From positions 120,158 through 184,157 of the forward strand of contig NW_027294220.1 in the NCBI RefSeq assembly GCF_016086655.4: DNA of 64,000 bases. The letters are read 5' to 3'. This document shows positions 1 to 11,440 of the stretch, one piece after another; the stretch's first letter is position 1; each line of letters opens with the position of its first letter. This DNA comes from Lepeophtheirus salmonis. Lineage: Eukaryota > Arthropoda > Copepoda > Siphonostomatoida > Caligidae. The notes under the pieces are model-generated. The model was not told the origin of the DNA. It saw only the letters and a program-made list of their open reading frames with translations, and made no database searches. A program made the translations under genes and the position numbers.

Positions 1-1640
1 TTAGCGAGATAACGCCGTGATATAAATAGTATTTGAGAAAATGTAAAATGAACATTTGCAATCGGAGAATATCCTAACCCTCACGAAAAACATCCAGATG
101 AAATTTCAAAGTCAGGAGCAAATGCCAAAAAATATGCAAATGTTCTTTAAAATATAATTCCTTTCATAAGTATACTGCAGTTCGAGGGAATCTGGTAAAT
201 AGTTTTAAATGGGAGATGTTTGTTCTCTAATCAAAATGAAGAAGAGTTAACCTATACAGGGCATAATATTTAGCATATCGATCTCAAAGTTATTGATGTG
301 AAACATGGATTTAATTAACGCGAGCTAGCAAGAGCTAATAAGAGGTTTGGCTAAAGTTAAGCTGATTCTATAAAAGATTCCCTGTTTATGTCAGTGAAAT
401 GATCCATAATCTCAAAGAAAGAAAAAAATAAAATGTAAAGAACGTTAATGGTGTTATCTTCAAGCTTAAAGGAATTGATAAAATCAACATAAATAATAAT
501 GAAAAACTAAAATTAAGTTTTTTAGGTCGAGCAAAAGATAGATTAAATACAGAATACTATTCAAGAATCTCGAAGTTACTGCCAAGTAATTTAATAAGGA
601 ATTGGGAATTCGCTTCTTTTATCAACGTATAAAGGAAACAACTGATTAGATTTTGTGGGAGTGTCAATATTTATTTAAAACATATGGGGACATCATTAAA
701 ATGGTTATTAACTTATTCAATCAACAACTGGGCAAATAAGACTTCTTCTCTACTTCGTATAATGCAAAATTTTATGCAATTATTACAAAATTGCAATATA
801 TTGTCTATAATTTATGGACAAAAAAAAGAAAACAACCTCTATGGAATTTTGCAAATTGTTAATCTTTACGCAAATGTTCAAATGAAAATTTGAAACTATT
901 TCTAGAAAATTATTTATAAATATTCCTGATTGTACTATATTTTATAGTAGTCTTTTTAATTTTCGTTTTGCTATATTTTTAAGCGAATTATTTTTCTAGT
1001 ATCTTATTAACAAATTATGAAAGTTTAAATACATGCCCGTTAAGCCTAAGACAAGAAAAAAAGTCAACATTTTTGAAAAACAGCAGGAAAATTCATTCGA
1101 GTGTCGGTGGCTAAATGAATGATTTATCAAAGCTGAAATTTTGAATACTGATTATCAATAGTACGTATCAAATTTTTATCATTAGCCATTTATCAATTTC
1201 CCGAAATATTAATTTACCCCCTCCCCACCACCACAAAAAGACCCTTTACCTTTATGATCATTATGGCGTTAAAAGACATAAAAAAGAAAAAAATATATAT
1301 ATTTCATCTCAGCTACAGAAATGAGAAGAAAAAACAGCCTGAGTTTAAAGTCGATTCCATGACTGGAGCGTAAAGTGGACTGGGAAATTATAATTCAAAT
1401 TACTGATAAATTACAAACCAAGGTTAATAGAAATACAAGGTTATACCATAACTAAAGCTTGTTTGTTTGGTTAAATAAATTACTGTTTTGAGATAAGAAA
1501 AGGAAAACAGTTGGTAGAATTTCCTTTTTTATTATGTATGCATTCTTTCTCGAATTATTGTTGTGCTAACATCTCCTCAAAGAATATATTACTTGCCGAG
1601 TGCATTTGTGTTTGTACAATAAAAATACTGAAATGCCGAA
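1..1640. other. AT-rich stretch, no gene recognised
   Basis: Only short open frames broken by stops are present; the longest (684-893, 69 codons) has no recognisable motif or splice context. The stretch lies upstream of a hAT transposase relic and could be its decayed 5' part, but I see no terminal repeat to prove that. Confidence 0.5.
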
Positions 1641-1679
1641 AAAAAATTCTCTCTGCCCCTAGATTGAAATTAATGGAGG

Positions 1680-2894
1680 CCATGAAACTTGGAGCTACCG
1701 GACGACAACAAAATATTTTGTCGAATATGCCGATGTAAGTACTCTTAAAGCCCTCATCCAGAGTCAAACGATACCTAATTCCTCATTCCACATCAAGAAT
1801 ATGAATACATAAGAACAATTTTCGACTCCTAATGGTCCTGACAACTTTAACACCGACCTCTTAAAGATGCTAGTTTCCTGTAATGGGCATTTTTTCACCG
1901 TGGAAAACCCCCATCTTCAAAAGTTTATTAAGAAATATGCTGATAAACAGTACCTACTAGAAAGAATCTACAAAGATAAATAGAGGTTGTCAGCAAGGAT
2001 AAGAAACCCGGGAACAAACAATCACAGCTATATTGATGGGTCCTTTGAATGGCCTTTTCTTGGGTCGTCCTTATCTAATCAACATGATAGACATAAAAGT
2101 TGCTAATGCCGTTAATGTTGCAAATTTTATCGTGCATAGTATTTAACTAATTCATGGTTTATACTTTGATGAAGGTAAGTTAAAATTTTTAATCATGAAT
2201 AGAGTAAAAACCGGGCAATAACCTCTAAATAAGCTACCCCCAATTGAAACATATTGCTTCCACATAAGGAATTTCCAAAGACAAACGAGCTCATTTCATA
2301 AATAAAAATAATTTTCCTGATTGCGGGGAACAGAAAGTGGAATTTTATTGCTTCTTACCAAATTCCCTTGCCTCTAGTACCTATTTTAACACGCTAGTGA
2401 ACTTGGTTGAAAGCAAGTTAATTACCATTTTGATAACTTCGAAGTTATCAGGGAATATTTAAACAACGTTAATGAAAAACCGCCAAGTTCAAGCTAAGAA
2501 GATCATAAATGATCAATTTATTTATGAAGAATTGTAAATAATTAATCATAATCTCAACCCAATTACCGAGGCCATTACCGTGCTAGAAGGAAAACTCTGT
2601 TTTCTTGTTAGTTTGACTATTGTCGAACATTTACCCGTCGATATCATCAAGCTAAAGCCATTCAAAATAAAATTAAATACATTTTTAGATGCAAATCCAG
2701 CGTACAACGATTTTCGAGACCTAGCAAATTCTGAGGAGACTATTTGCAGAAACACGCCTATTATAAATTATGACTTAGAGAGGATTTTCAGCATATTGAG
2801 AGCCATTCATACAAAAATAAGGTCCTGTTTATCAGTAAAAAGTATCAAGAACAATTTAATTTTAGAATGGAATATTGAAATATTAGATTCGTAA
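1680..2894 (+). pseudogene. hAT-superfamily transposase relic
   Basis: Conceptual translation in shifting frames gives pieces typical of hAT transposases. Around 1850-1980 there is a segment reading FFTVENPHLQKFIKK, which matches the hAT pattern 'PF..VE.P.F..L'. The last 104 codons (2580-2894) are open. They start with a stretch like the 'I..LE' region and end with NYDLERIFSILRAIHTKIR, which resembles the C-terminal dimerisation domain (usually SVERSFS...R..L). Stops and frameshifts between 1980 and 2560 show it is dead. No BED zinc finger could be confirmed upstream, and I did not find flanking terminal inverted repeats. The family call rests on remembered domain patterns; the C-terminal part is the stronger half. 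Confidence 0.6.
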
Positions 2895-2955
2895 GAGTAA
2901 GTATTTATTAAATAACTTTTTTTAAGAATAAATATCATTTTTTCATACATACAGT

Positions 2956-3288
2956 GATATGGTCAAGAACAACAGCATCAATGGTGTCAAAGGGGGGTCT
3001 TAGCTTCAAATAGCGTGCAAATAATTAGTCTAACATCAGTTTCTTCGTGTAAAGACTTTGGTAAGTAATTATTGTTGTATTTACATATTCAAAAATTCGT
3101 TAAACAAATACTTCTTCAAATTTAGGATTAGCATATAACTAAATTTTCATAATCTCCGAGCTAAAGTGTTAGAAAACTACAGAAATATGGCCACGAACAA
3201 TAGCATGAATGGTGTCAAAGGGGGCCTTAGCTTCAGATGGAGTGCAAATAGTTTGTCTAACATAAGTTTTTTTGGGGTTAAGAATTGG
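2956..3288. repeat. Pair of diverged direct repeats (about 105 bp each)
   Basis: Unit 1 (about 2956-3058) and unit 2 (about 3183-3288) share an order of blocks: a 'gcat.aatggtgtcaaagggg' core, then 'cttagcttca', then 'gtgcaaata.tt.gtctaaca'. They lie just after the hAT transposase stop codon. They could be subterminal repeats of that element or an old local duplication; nothing distinguishes the two. Confidence 0.6.
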
Positions 3289-3289
3289 G

Positions 3290-3989
3290 TATTCTCCATG
3301 GATTCGTTTTAAATATGAGCATATTAATTTACATTTTCTTTTCTGAGCTTAACAAATTACATAAATGATGAAAAATGAGGAATCTACATTTATTTGAAGT
3401 ATGAAAGGAAAAAGAAGGATTTTATTTCTACTCATAATTAGTATATTTTTTCCTGTATAAGAATGTCTCATAATTTTTGTATATTTATAATTTACATTTG
3501 TCCCTAATAATTTGATGAATCGATTTGTAATATTTAGTGTGGTTTGTTATCATTAACTAGTTTCACTTACTGTGTATAGTTACTATTAAAATTTCCAATT
3601 AATATTTTTCGTTATAATTAATGGTTTTTTATTTTACCCGTACTTCTTTAACTTTAGTTATTGACTACTCATTGTATGACGTATCAGATTAGCAACATTT
3701 ATTAATATTTGTTAATAGTGTCATAATGTAGAAATTTGGAAGTTTTTTCACGATTTTGACGAAGTAAATCGGTTATTCCTGAATTTGAAAATTTCAGACA
3801 CTTATTATATTCACTCTTCCAGTGTAATATGAAATATAGAAGATTCTCATTTTCATACCAGCATTACGTGACATTCTATCCCCCAACACCATACTTTTAT
3901 CAATAGTACCATATGTCTCACTCCCACTTTTTACACACACTTGCTCGATGCCCACCCCTAACAATAACTAATGATGAAAATCCTGTGTA
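3290..3989. other. No gene seen
   Basis: AT-rich sequence with no long open frame, no recognisable transposase motif and no clear repeat beyond short A/T tracts. Confidence 0.5.
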
Positions 3990-4402
3990 CATTGGCCATG
4001 TTTAAAAAAAGAAACCGAAAATCAACAAGGTAACCCTGACAATTTGAAGAATGTTTTGGAGAAGAGAAAGAATAATGTTCAACGTTTCATTAAATCGACT
4101 ACTATCAGCTGTGACAAGGGAGAAAAGGATATAAAAAAGGACATATGCTAGAATTACTCCGATGTAGACCCCCAATTTTACTCTGAGGCCGACAAGGACT
4201 TACAATTATAACTCTGCAAGAAATCTTCAGGGTTACGCTCCGTCTCTTATGAGCACACTCGAATGTTCAATCAGGTTTTGATTATAATTGAATCTATTTG
4301 AAAAAGGAAGTTATAACGGCATAGGAAAAGAAATTTCATTCTTCGGATTACAAATTCAGAAAAACAAAACGGTCCAGCTTAAAAATTCCCCAAATTTACA
4401 TT
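3990..4402 (+). repeat. Dispersed repeat family R1, copy 1
   Basis: About 410 bp that align by eye with 50844-51272 over their whole length, sharing blocks such as 'aaaatcaaca.ggtaaccctg', 'gacaatttgaagaat' and 'atcttcagggttacgctccg'. Shorter relatives lie at about 30465-30655 (+), 28690-28895 (-) and 47855-48020 (-). No coding capacity or terminal repeat was found. It may be a SINE-like or non-autonomous element, or an old transposon fragment. Confidence 0.7.
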
Positions 4403-4992
4403 ACTCTCCATAATGCTTTTCTAACTGATGATTTACTTCCACCAAGCTTTTTTATAGTGACGTCAAAGAGTACAACTGTTACCAAGAGTATCGTTATACT
4501 GCTTTCCTTGACTGTTAATGTCACAGTAACGCTGTTATAATATGACGTCAAAATCCGTCCGCTTGCCCAACAGTCTGTACGGTACATCAAATCCAAAAAT
4601 TATGACAATCCCGATTACATAACCTTGTATTTCTATTAACATTGGTACTAAAGTGTCTTAATTAGTTTCCCTTTTGGAAGAAAGATGTAATTTTATTGCG
4701 TCAAAATTTGTTATATATAATTCCAATAATATTGGAGTAATGAAAAAAAAAAATGTATTTCAACTCTACTACCTCACAGTACTAAAAAGAAATGATTTGG
4801 GGTTATAGTATTTTATTTCATCATTAAAGTAAACCAATAAGTCTTTAATCTTAGAAACTTTTCGAATAAAGTGGAAGAAAATTAGAATGAAGTCTATTTT
4901 GAAGACATTGTTGTTTTACCAATTAGATTTTAATTTTTGAAATGAAGTTGTGACTTATTTTAGCTTGTTTGATTTTAACCTGAAAGACAATC
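4403..4992. other. No gene seen
   Basis: A 66-codon minus-strand open frame (4396-4596) has no recognisable motif and overlaps the end of the R1 repeat, so it is not called. The rest is AT-rich sequence without features. Confidence 0.5.
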
Positions 4993-5205
4993 TTCGACGA
5001 AGGAGTCCAAGATAATCAGTTATAAATAGTGTTGGATCAGTACTACGACTGGTTTCCTAATCAGTTTTCGATGTATTAGTCTTTCAGTCCTAGATATCGA
5101 AGAATATAAGAACTAAGAAAATAATTAATGATAGCTAACAAAGTATAAAAATACGTTCTAGTCACACATCTCCAATCTTAACTCTTTAATAGAGGTTATG
5201 AATTA
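4993..5205 (+). repeat. 213-bp direct duplication, copy 1
   Basis: Identical base for base, by my comparison, with 6527-6739. It contains the string tagtgttggatcagtactac, which resembles the ends of a hAT-type repeat family seen elsewhere in the window (for example near 45871 and 26080). It is non-coding. Confidence 0.9.
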
Positions 5206-5279
5206 AAAAAATACATATGGTATCATTGTTTAAAATACTGATGTGATTATCATCTGCCTGCTTTATTATGATTTTTTTT

Positions 5280-5355
5280 GTAGTATATCTTCATTAAACA
5301 TTTTGCTAATAAACGAATGTATTTATTAGCAAAATGTTTAATGAAGATATACTAC
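5280..5355. repeat. Perfect 34-bp inverted repeat (hairpin)
   Basis: Arms 5280-5313 and 5322-5355 are exact reverse complements, separated by an 8-bp loop (cgaatgta). The arm begins gtagtatatcttcattaaac. A 34-bp perfect arm has not yet decayed, so it is either young or an inversion artefact. No flanking target duplication was recognised. Confidence 0.9.
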
Positions 5356-6526
5356 GTATAATTGACTTCGACGTTTTTATCCGTTACAGTAGATTTGAAA
5401 ACGTCACACTCCATGAAATTGTAATTCATTATGAACCTTATTCTCAGAATAATAGCTAATGAAACGACAAAGTAGAGTATTTGAAATATATTTGAAGCTC
5501 AAAGTTTAAAAAGAAGGCTTTAATTAAATATAATCTACATACTAAAAAATAAACCATTAAACATTTAAGTTAAATATACAAAATTAAACAATTAAAATCA
5601 TATAACTATTAATAATAAAAAATTATAAATACAGAATATTGAAATAATAGATTGATCCAGAAATGTTTTCTTGTTTTAACATCGGAATTCAGTTAAATAT
5701 GTCATAACTTTAGGTTGCAATACACAAGCGAGACGTGGAGTTTAATCAAAAAGATAATCACCCCTCTTCTTCATGTGGAAGTTGCTATATACAATTGTGC
5801 ACAGGATAGATATATCTCTACCGATGAGATCTAACTAATTATTAATAATAAAGTAAATGTCAAAATCATAAAATTAGACAATAAATATATTAATAAAAAA
5901 ATGTTAGAAATAAATTAATCGTAAAGATTTAGAGCAAAAGCTAATTATGTAGTAATGTCCGGCGATATTACTCCCTATTAAGAGCATCAAAAAGATTTTC
6001 CCCGTTATTTAAGTATGCTTATATAACAACATACTGTTATCATGAAGGATATACACAATTGTTAATTATAATGCAACACCCAATGTAACTACCCTCGTTG
6101 TTGTGACCATTTAAACAGTTGTTTTTGCCTTTTATGAGTTTTCTGAACACCACTTCTTGGAGCCCATCAACCATAGCTAAGCCTTTAGTGATAAAAAAGT
6201 AATATTTATTGACTATGTAATATTGGAAAACCTAATTATCATACCCAAGTCTTAAAGCGAAGTAAGTAGTCTCAGACAAACTAGTTGCAAACCATCCAAA
6301 GCTACTACCCCCGTTGTTGTGACCATTTAAGCAGTTGTTTTTGCCCTTTACTGAGTTGTGTTTCATAATTCTTGATATGTTTAGCTAAAATAGAATCATA
6401 TTTTATGGTTAGATTAAAAAAAAATTGAATACTTACTGAGAGATAGTACAAAATTCAAGTTCCATTTCGATATTCGTAAATACTTTTTACTGATAACTTG
6501 ATCATCATTTGGTGTGGATGACTTAA
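5356..6526. other. Intergenic, with a pair of 53-bp direct repeats
   Basis: No gene was found between the two copies of the 213-bp duplication. Two near-identical blocks, 6088-6140 and 6303-6356, share 'ttgttgtgaccatttaa.ca' followed by 'gttgtttttgcc'. The rest is AT-rich and featureless. Confidence 0.6.
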
Positions 6527-6739
6527 TTCGACGAAGGAGTCCAAGATAATCAGTTATAAATAGTGTTGGATCAGTACTACGACTGGTTTCCTAATCAGTT
6601 TTCGATGTATTAGTCTTTCAGTCCTAGATATCGAAGAATATAAGAACTAAGAAAATAATTAATGATAGCTAACAAAGTATAAAAATACGTTCTAGTCACA
6701 CATCTCCAATCTTAACTCTTTAATAGAGGTTATGAATTA
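6527..6739 (+). repeat. 213-bp direct duplication, copy 2
   Basis: Exact copy of 4993-5205 in the same orientation, 1,534 bp downstream. The flanks on both sides differ, so the matched unit stops sharply. Confidence 0.9.
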
Positions 6740-6784
6740 TGATGTAACTTCAGCGACTCAAATGACGTAGTTAGTAGTAATTAC

Positions 6785-7210
6785 TAGTGTTAGGTTTTGG
6801 TCTGGAAATCCTAGACCGGTCTGAGACCGTTATATTTTTTGTTGGACCGAATTAGTTCGTTCCAACAAAAAAACTCGGTCTGGACCGGTCTCAGTTAAAA
6901 AGTCGGCCTAAATCGGTTCTAAGGAAAATTTCGGTCTAGATCGGTCCAAAGGTAAAATTCGGTCTAGTTCGGTCCTAAAATAAATCAGTATCGACCGATT
7001 TTATAGATAAATTGCTTAACACATGACATCATATTTTTTTAAGTACAATGACGTTATACGAAGTTTAAACAGAGATAGTTCGGATTAATTTTGTTCCCGC
7101 TGTCTCTTATATGTTTACAGTATTTGTTTTAATACTTATCGTGTACTTTTGAGATTTTTTTTTGGAAAAAATGAATACGACAGCTGATTTTGAAGAAAAA
7201 AATGGTTTCT
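6785..7210 (+). mobile_element. hAT-type repeat, truncated copy of the 31581 element
   Basis: Begins tagtgttaggttttggtctg and then has clusters of 'cggtc'/'gaccg' words. It aligns with 31581 to about 31920, sharing 'tttaaacagagatag' and 'cttatcgtgtacttttgag'. The right-hand end with CAACACTA, present in the 31581 copy, was not found here, so this copy lacks its 3' part or continues into unique sequence. Confidence 0.65.
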
Positions 7211-7233
7211 CATAATATTTGAGTAAATTATGT

Positions 7234-7626
7234 ATGAAGGATAAAATTTTTATCCTAGAATCGAAAATTGGATCATTTGGTTTAAATACTCATGAGTTTC
7301 CGATTACTAAGTCTTCTATACCAAGAATTGGGGATGAACTGAGAAAAGGTATCGCCAAAGCTACAAAATATGATTTGAAATTCAACACCGCTGACGTTTA
7401 TTTATTGCAACGAGTTATGTTAAACCTTGGACTATACTGTCCCAGAACTAGTGTTGGATCAGTCCAAAAAGACTGCAGACTCATCTATTCTTATGTGAGG
7501 ACGTCATTCGAGAAAAAAAAAATTAAGAATCTATGTACAGATAGCAAAAGATCTCTCGCATTGAATGAACAGATGGATGTTTTTTTGTTTGGTCTTATAT
7601 CTATTGAAGGATATCATACACTGTGA
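7234..7626 (+). CDS. Unrecognised open frame, 130 codons
   Basis: An open frame from ATG at 7234 (open upstream to 7219) to a stop at 7624-7626. It is long for this AT-rich background and its composition is mixed rather than low-complexity, with no predicted signal peptide or membrane segment. It follows directly on the hAT-like repeat, so it may be a piece of the protein of a larger parent element. At 7446 the coding sequence contains tagtgttggatcagtcc, the same start as the 213-bp repeat family, which argues that the frame is chance or chimeric. No function is assigned. Confidence 0.2.
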   Translation: MKDKIFILESKIGSFGLNTHEFPITKSSIPRIGDELRKGIAKATKYDLKFNTADVYLLQRVMLNLGLYCPRTSVGSVQKDCRLIYSYVRTSFEKKKIKNLCTDSKRSLALNEQMDVFLFGLISIEGYHTL

Positions 7627-9720
7627 GGTTTGGTGGTATAACCTCCGTTGTTCCGATCTTATTTGTATTTATTTAATAAATGTAGCCCATATTGTCTGCT
7701 ATTTTATAGTCAAGTTACAAAGATAGAGAGCGCCACAAGAAAATTGTCATATTTTGATTTTATGAAAGTTTGCGTTGTAATATAAATAGTAAAGTAAAAA
7801 TAAATAGATGAGGTTGTTTGTAGGATATCGATATGACATCCACCTATATAAACATAAAATTCAAAAGAACAAGTGACGTCATTCTTTGAAGAGATATAAT
7901 AGAACATATCAATTTTTGGGTTAGAAAAAGAGCAATAACTCTGTTCTTATCCGACTAATCAATTTGATGTCAAAGAATAATATAGAGGAGGAACTCCCGG
8001 ATTAAGTTATTCTTAGTTATTTTTAACCTACCTATATTGTATCATTACGTGTATATAATTATAATTAAGTATTAAAGGGGTGGACACACAACACTTTCGT
8101 AAATTATAGTTTCTTTTTTTCTGAGTCAAATAATAATTTTAATTCTCGTTTCATTAACAACTTGTCTACCATTATTTAAAATTTAATTTCAGATAAAAAA
8201 ATAAATGATTTTGTATCGGTTAAAACAATAATATTATTATCCCATTTTAAAATTAAGGACTCCTTTGTCAGTGAGGATCCTTCTCTATGGGATTGTATAT
8301 ATTTAAGCCGGCACAAATTTGGCAATGCTATGAGCATTTAATGATACAGGTGATAGAGCACTCAAGTTAACAAAAGACTTTCGTAGTTTAATTACAGAAG
8401 AGGATAATATATTCAATAATAACCATTTCAGTATTATTATGTAAAAATAAATCTTTTATATACAATAGAGGCTTATTAATTATCCATTCTTAACGATAAA
8501 CTAAGCAAAATTACTTTTTACTATTTTATGGGAGACTGGAAGTGATTGAAACACTTTTCATTAAACTACTTGAAGATATTTTGAGTTAAAAATACCAAAC
8601 TTTGCTACATCTTTCTACTAAAAGTGCAACTATTTAAGACGTTGATGGTGAGTAATTTTTCAGGTGTACCGTAGAGGAATTCATGGAATTCGGCACTTGA
8701 AATCCTTGTCCTAGAGTGAAAAAAAAACTTACATATTTGTGTAACTGAGATCAAATACACAAAAAAATAAAATGGGGCATGGATTTTATAAAAATTAATT
8801 TAATTAATATTGAACCCCTGTAATAACTTCAAAGGAACATCCATTAATATATTAAAATATGAACGAAAATGTTTCACATTAAACATGTAACACTTTGAAA
8901 AGATGTTGATCAAATAACACGTAAATATGAAGTATATTTCTTTCTTTCAACTCCGTTCAAAGTTCACGAACTCACCTTGTTTCTAAGAAGTTCCTTTATG
9001 GTAAGTATTCTCTCCATCCCGAACATTTGTTTGGCTCAAGATACCTGAAGAAAACAACAATTAAATGAATTTGAAAAAAAAATCAAGATAAACAAAGGCA
9101 ATCTTTAAATAAAAACCAAACTATCTGCGCAATCCAAAAAATATCATCAATAGGTGGAACATTTATTTTATTTTATTTTGATTGGATACTAATTAGTAAT
9201 TACTCAACTCGATTCTAAGTTTGTAATTGACAAATCATCAATACACTCAGCACCGCACCCATCAGGACTCACATCCTAACTGACGATACAAACAAACGAA
9301 TTAATAACCTGATCAATTTTTTTAAGTACTCATACATCATAATTGTGAAACACTTCTTTTAATATGGAGAGGGTTAGGGAGACTGGACTAGATATTTATG
9401 GATGATAAAATAACAATAGTTATCGAGAGTCTTGATCAAAATTAAATTGAATTTTGATGAAGAAAGTTATTTGTCTAAAATCATAAGTCAACTTTTCATT
9501 GAATATGTTAGCTAACTTTTTAACTTTTAAAAAGTAATTCTCATTCCATATAAGTTGCAAATCATGAGAAGCATGATTAATACATAACTTCAGATAACTA
9601 TATTATAAAACATAATATTATCCTAGTTGTACAGACTATTCAGGGAACACTGAAATGAATATGGCCTTTTTTATTTTTATACCAGTGTGCAAAAGAAAAA
9701 GTATAAACAAGATTTTACTG
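7627..9720. other. No gene seen
   Basis: About 2.1 kb of AT-rich DNA with short, scattered open frames only. No transposase motif, tandem array or clear inverted repeat was recognised. Confidence 0.5.
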
Positions 9721-9724
9721 TCTG

Positions 9725-9973
9725 ATGTATGTTGTTTTGAAGTGTGTCCGCGTGGAAGCTGTAACCGATCGTCTCGAACTCGAAGTGAGAAACTTAATTA
9801 ATATAACGCAAAATATTATATTTATAACTTATATTTTCTTAATTTAGACAGAAAGATTTGCTGCTGTCCCGGCTCCAGGATTGGTTTTCCCCAAGTCAAA
9901 GAAAAAGAAACTTGGGGATTCAAGGAGAGAAAGTAATTTTTTCATAAACTTTCTAAAGATCCTGAGCTTCTGA
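9725..9973 (+). CDS. Possible two-exon coding remnant, unrecognised
   Basis: A 60-nt open segment from ATG at 9725 ends at a good donor (gaa|gtgaga, 9785), and a following acceptor (aatttag|aca, 9847/9848) restores the same frame. The second segment runs 42 codons to TGA at 9971-9973 and contains a basic PKSKKKK tract. The intervening 63 bp are AT-rich, like the small intron in the transporter gene. Codon quality is better than the surroundings. I do not recognise the protein; it could be an internal exon pair of a larger gene or a dead fragment. Confidence 0.25.
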
Positions 9974-10105
9974 TCCATGGATTATAGCAATTAGAAGGCA
10001 AAATTAGGAGTCAAACCATAATTCCATAATGAGTAGTGGGCAATTTTTGGAGAAAGATTTTATAATTGAAAGAACAGATACAAATTATTTTTTGAAACCA
10101 AAGAC

Positions 10106-10438
10106 GTGAACCTATCCAAAGAAGAAAACTCAAAGCAGATGCTGTCCCAACAGTATTTCCCAATGTTCCAAGGTCCCAGAAAGATCTTGAAAGACCGACT
10201 AAATTACCTTCTTGGACTAATAAGCAATGTCTTAGGGAAATATTTAAACAATTTGACAGTTTATTTTATGTATACTACATTAGAAAGACAAATAGTAATA
10301 GGTACTAAGAAAACGTCCCTGGGAAAATTTCCAGTGGAAAGATTGCCAGTTAGGAAAATTGCTCGTATTTTATTAAACTTAATGATGAATAATAACACAT
10401 TAGAAATTTGCTTAATAATATTTTTGACAAATATCTAA
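10106..10438 (+). other. Open frame, tail in repeat DNA
   Basis: A 110-codon open frame with no recognised domain. Its last third lies in sequence homologous to the arm of the foldback element at 18515-19060, so the frame is probably fortuitous. Confidence 0.2.
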
Positions 10439-10610
10439 AAATATTTGTTTTTTTCTATTCCCCATGGTAGTACCTTCAAGTGTGAGTAATATTATTTCAA
10501 TACAATTTCCTGGCAGTTTTTTAAATTCAATCCAATCTCCTAAGAAATGGATCTAGAGGATTGATAAGGAGGGGGATAAATGACTAAAGGGACTCTTAAG
10601 ATATGGTTGA
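10330..10610 (-). repeat. Fragment of foldback family F1
   Basis: Aligns with the reverse complement of about 18785-19060. Shared words include 'agtaccttcaa.tgtgagtaatattatt' and, further on, the 'gggggataaat' block. Only one arm is present here; the neighbouring mariner relic begins directly after it. Confidence 0.55.
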
Positions 10611-11075
10611 ATGACCACAAGATCTAAGTCAAGGCCTCGAGGATCGGACGAAATGGTTGCTACCGTGAAAAAGTCTGTCAAGGACAAGAGAGCCAAGGTC
10701 ACTGTCAGCGGCCTCTCCAGGGAGTCCAATGTCAGCAGAAGGGTCATGGACCGGCTAGTCAAGAAAGATCATGGCCTTAAGGTCTACAAGAGAACCCTCG
10801 TCAAGCCTTCAAGCCTGTAGACAAGGAAAACGCCTGGCAAGGGCGAAGATTCTTCTCAGTAAGCTTAAGAAAAGCCGCATCACTCGCCTGATTATTCGTC
10901 GCTTGGCTTTGCAGTGTTTGGGCGTTTAAAGGGGATGCTGTCGGGAGTCCCATACAAGTCCAAGGACCAGCTGAAGTCTGCTTTCAAGAATGCCTGAGCC
11001 AACCCGACCAGAGATTCATCCCCAAGTCATGTAGCAAGTTTATATTATCTGTCAACATGACATTAAGAGCCTAGT
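10611..11075 (+). pseudogene. Mariner-like transposase relic, core deleted
   Basis: The first 69 codons (10611-10820) read as a basic helix-turn-helix region (VTVSGLSRESNVSRRVMDRL), as in the DNA-binding part of Tc1/mariner transposases. After a stop, a different frame up to about 11040 gives GVPYKSKDQLKSAFKNA, which fits a mariner C-terminal region ('pY.s...Lk.ai...W'). The central catalytic aspartates are not visible, so this is an internally deleted, frameshifted copy. The sequence is more GC-rich than its flanks, as other mariner relics here are. Confidence 0.65.
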
Positions 11076-11440
11076 TTCCTCTTCATTTGGAAAAACATGT
11101 ACCTCTTGCCTCACTACTTGTTTTTATCTATTTCTACACTGTCCCTGGTGTAAAACGTGGAGTCCTTATTTTGATTTCAAAATTGGTAAATATTTCAATT
11201 TGAGAATTATTTTTCTTGTTAATCAACGCGTATGGTCCGAGTAAGAGAGAATCCACTTTTTTACAAGGTATTATAAATTCCCATAAGGAAAATCCTTCAC
11301 CCTCGCTATTATTGGTAACATAAATGTGGATTTAAATTAGATTAGTAGTTCAAACTTGAACTTTTGAAAAAAGTTAATGTTGGAGACGAATATGGTTGAT
11401 TTATTAATGAGAGTTTCACCGAATAAAAAGATTTCATGGA
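11076..11440. other. No gene seen
   Basis: AT-rich spacer between the mariner relic and the reverse transcriptase relic; no motif recognised. Confidence 0.4.
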
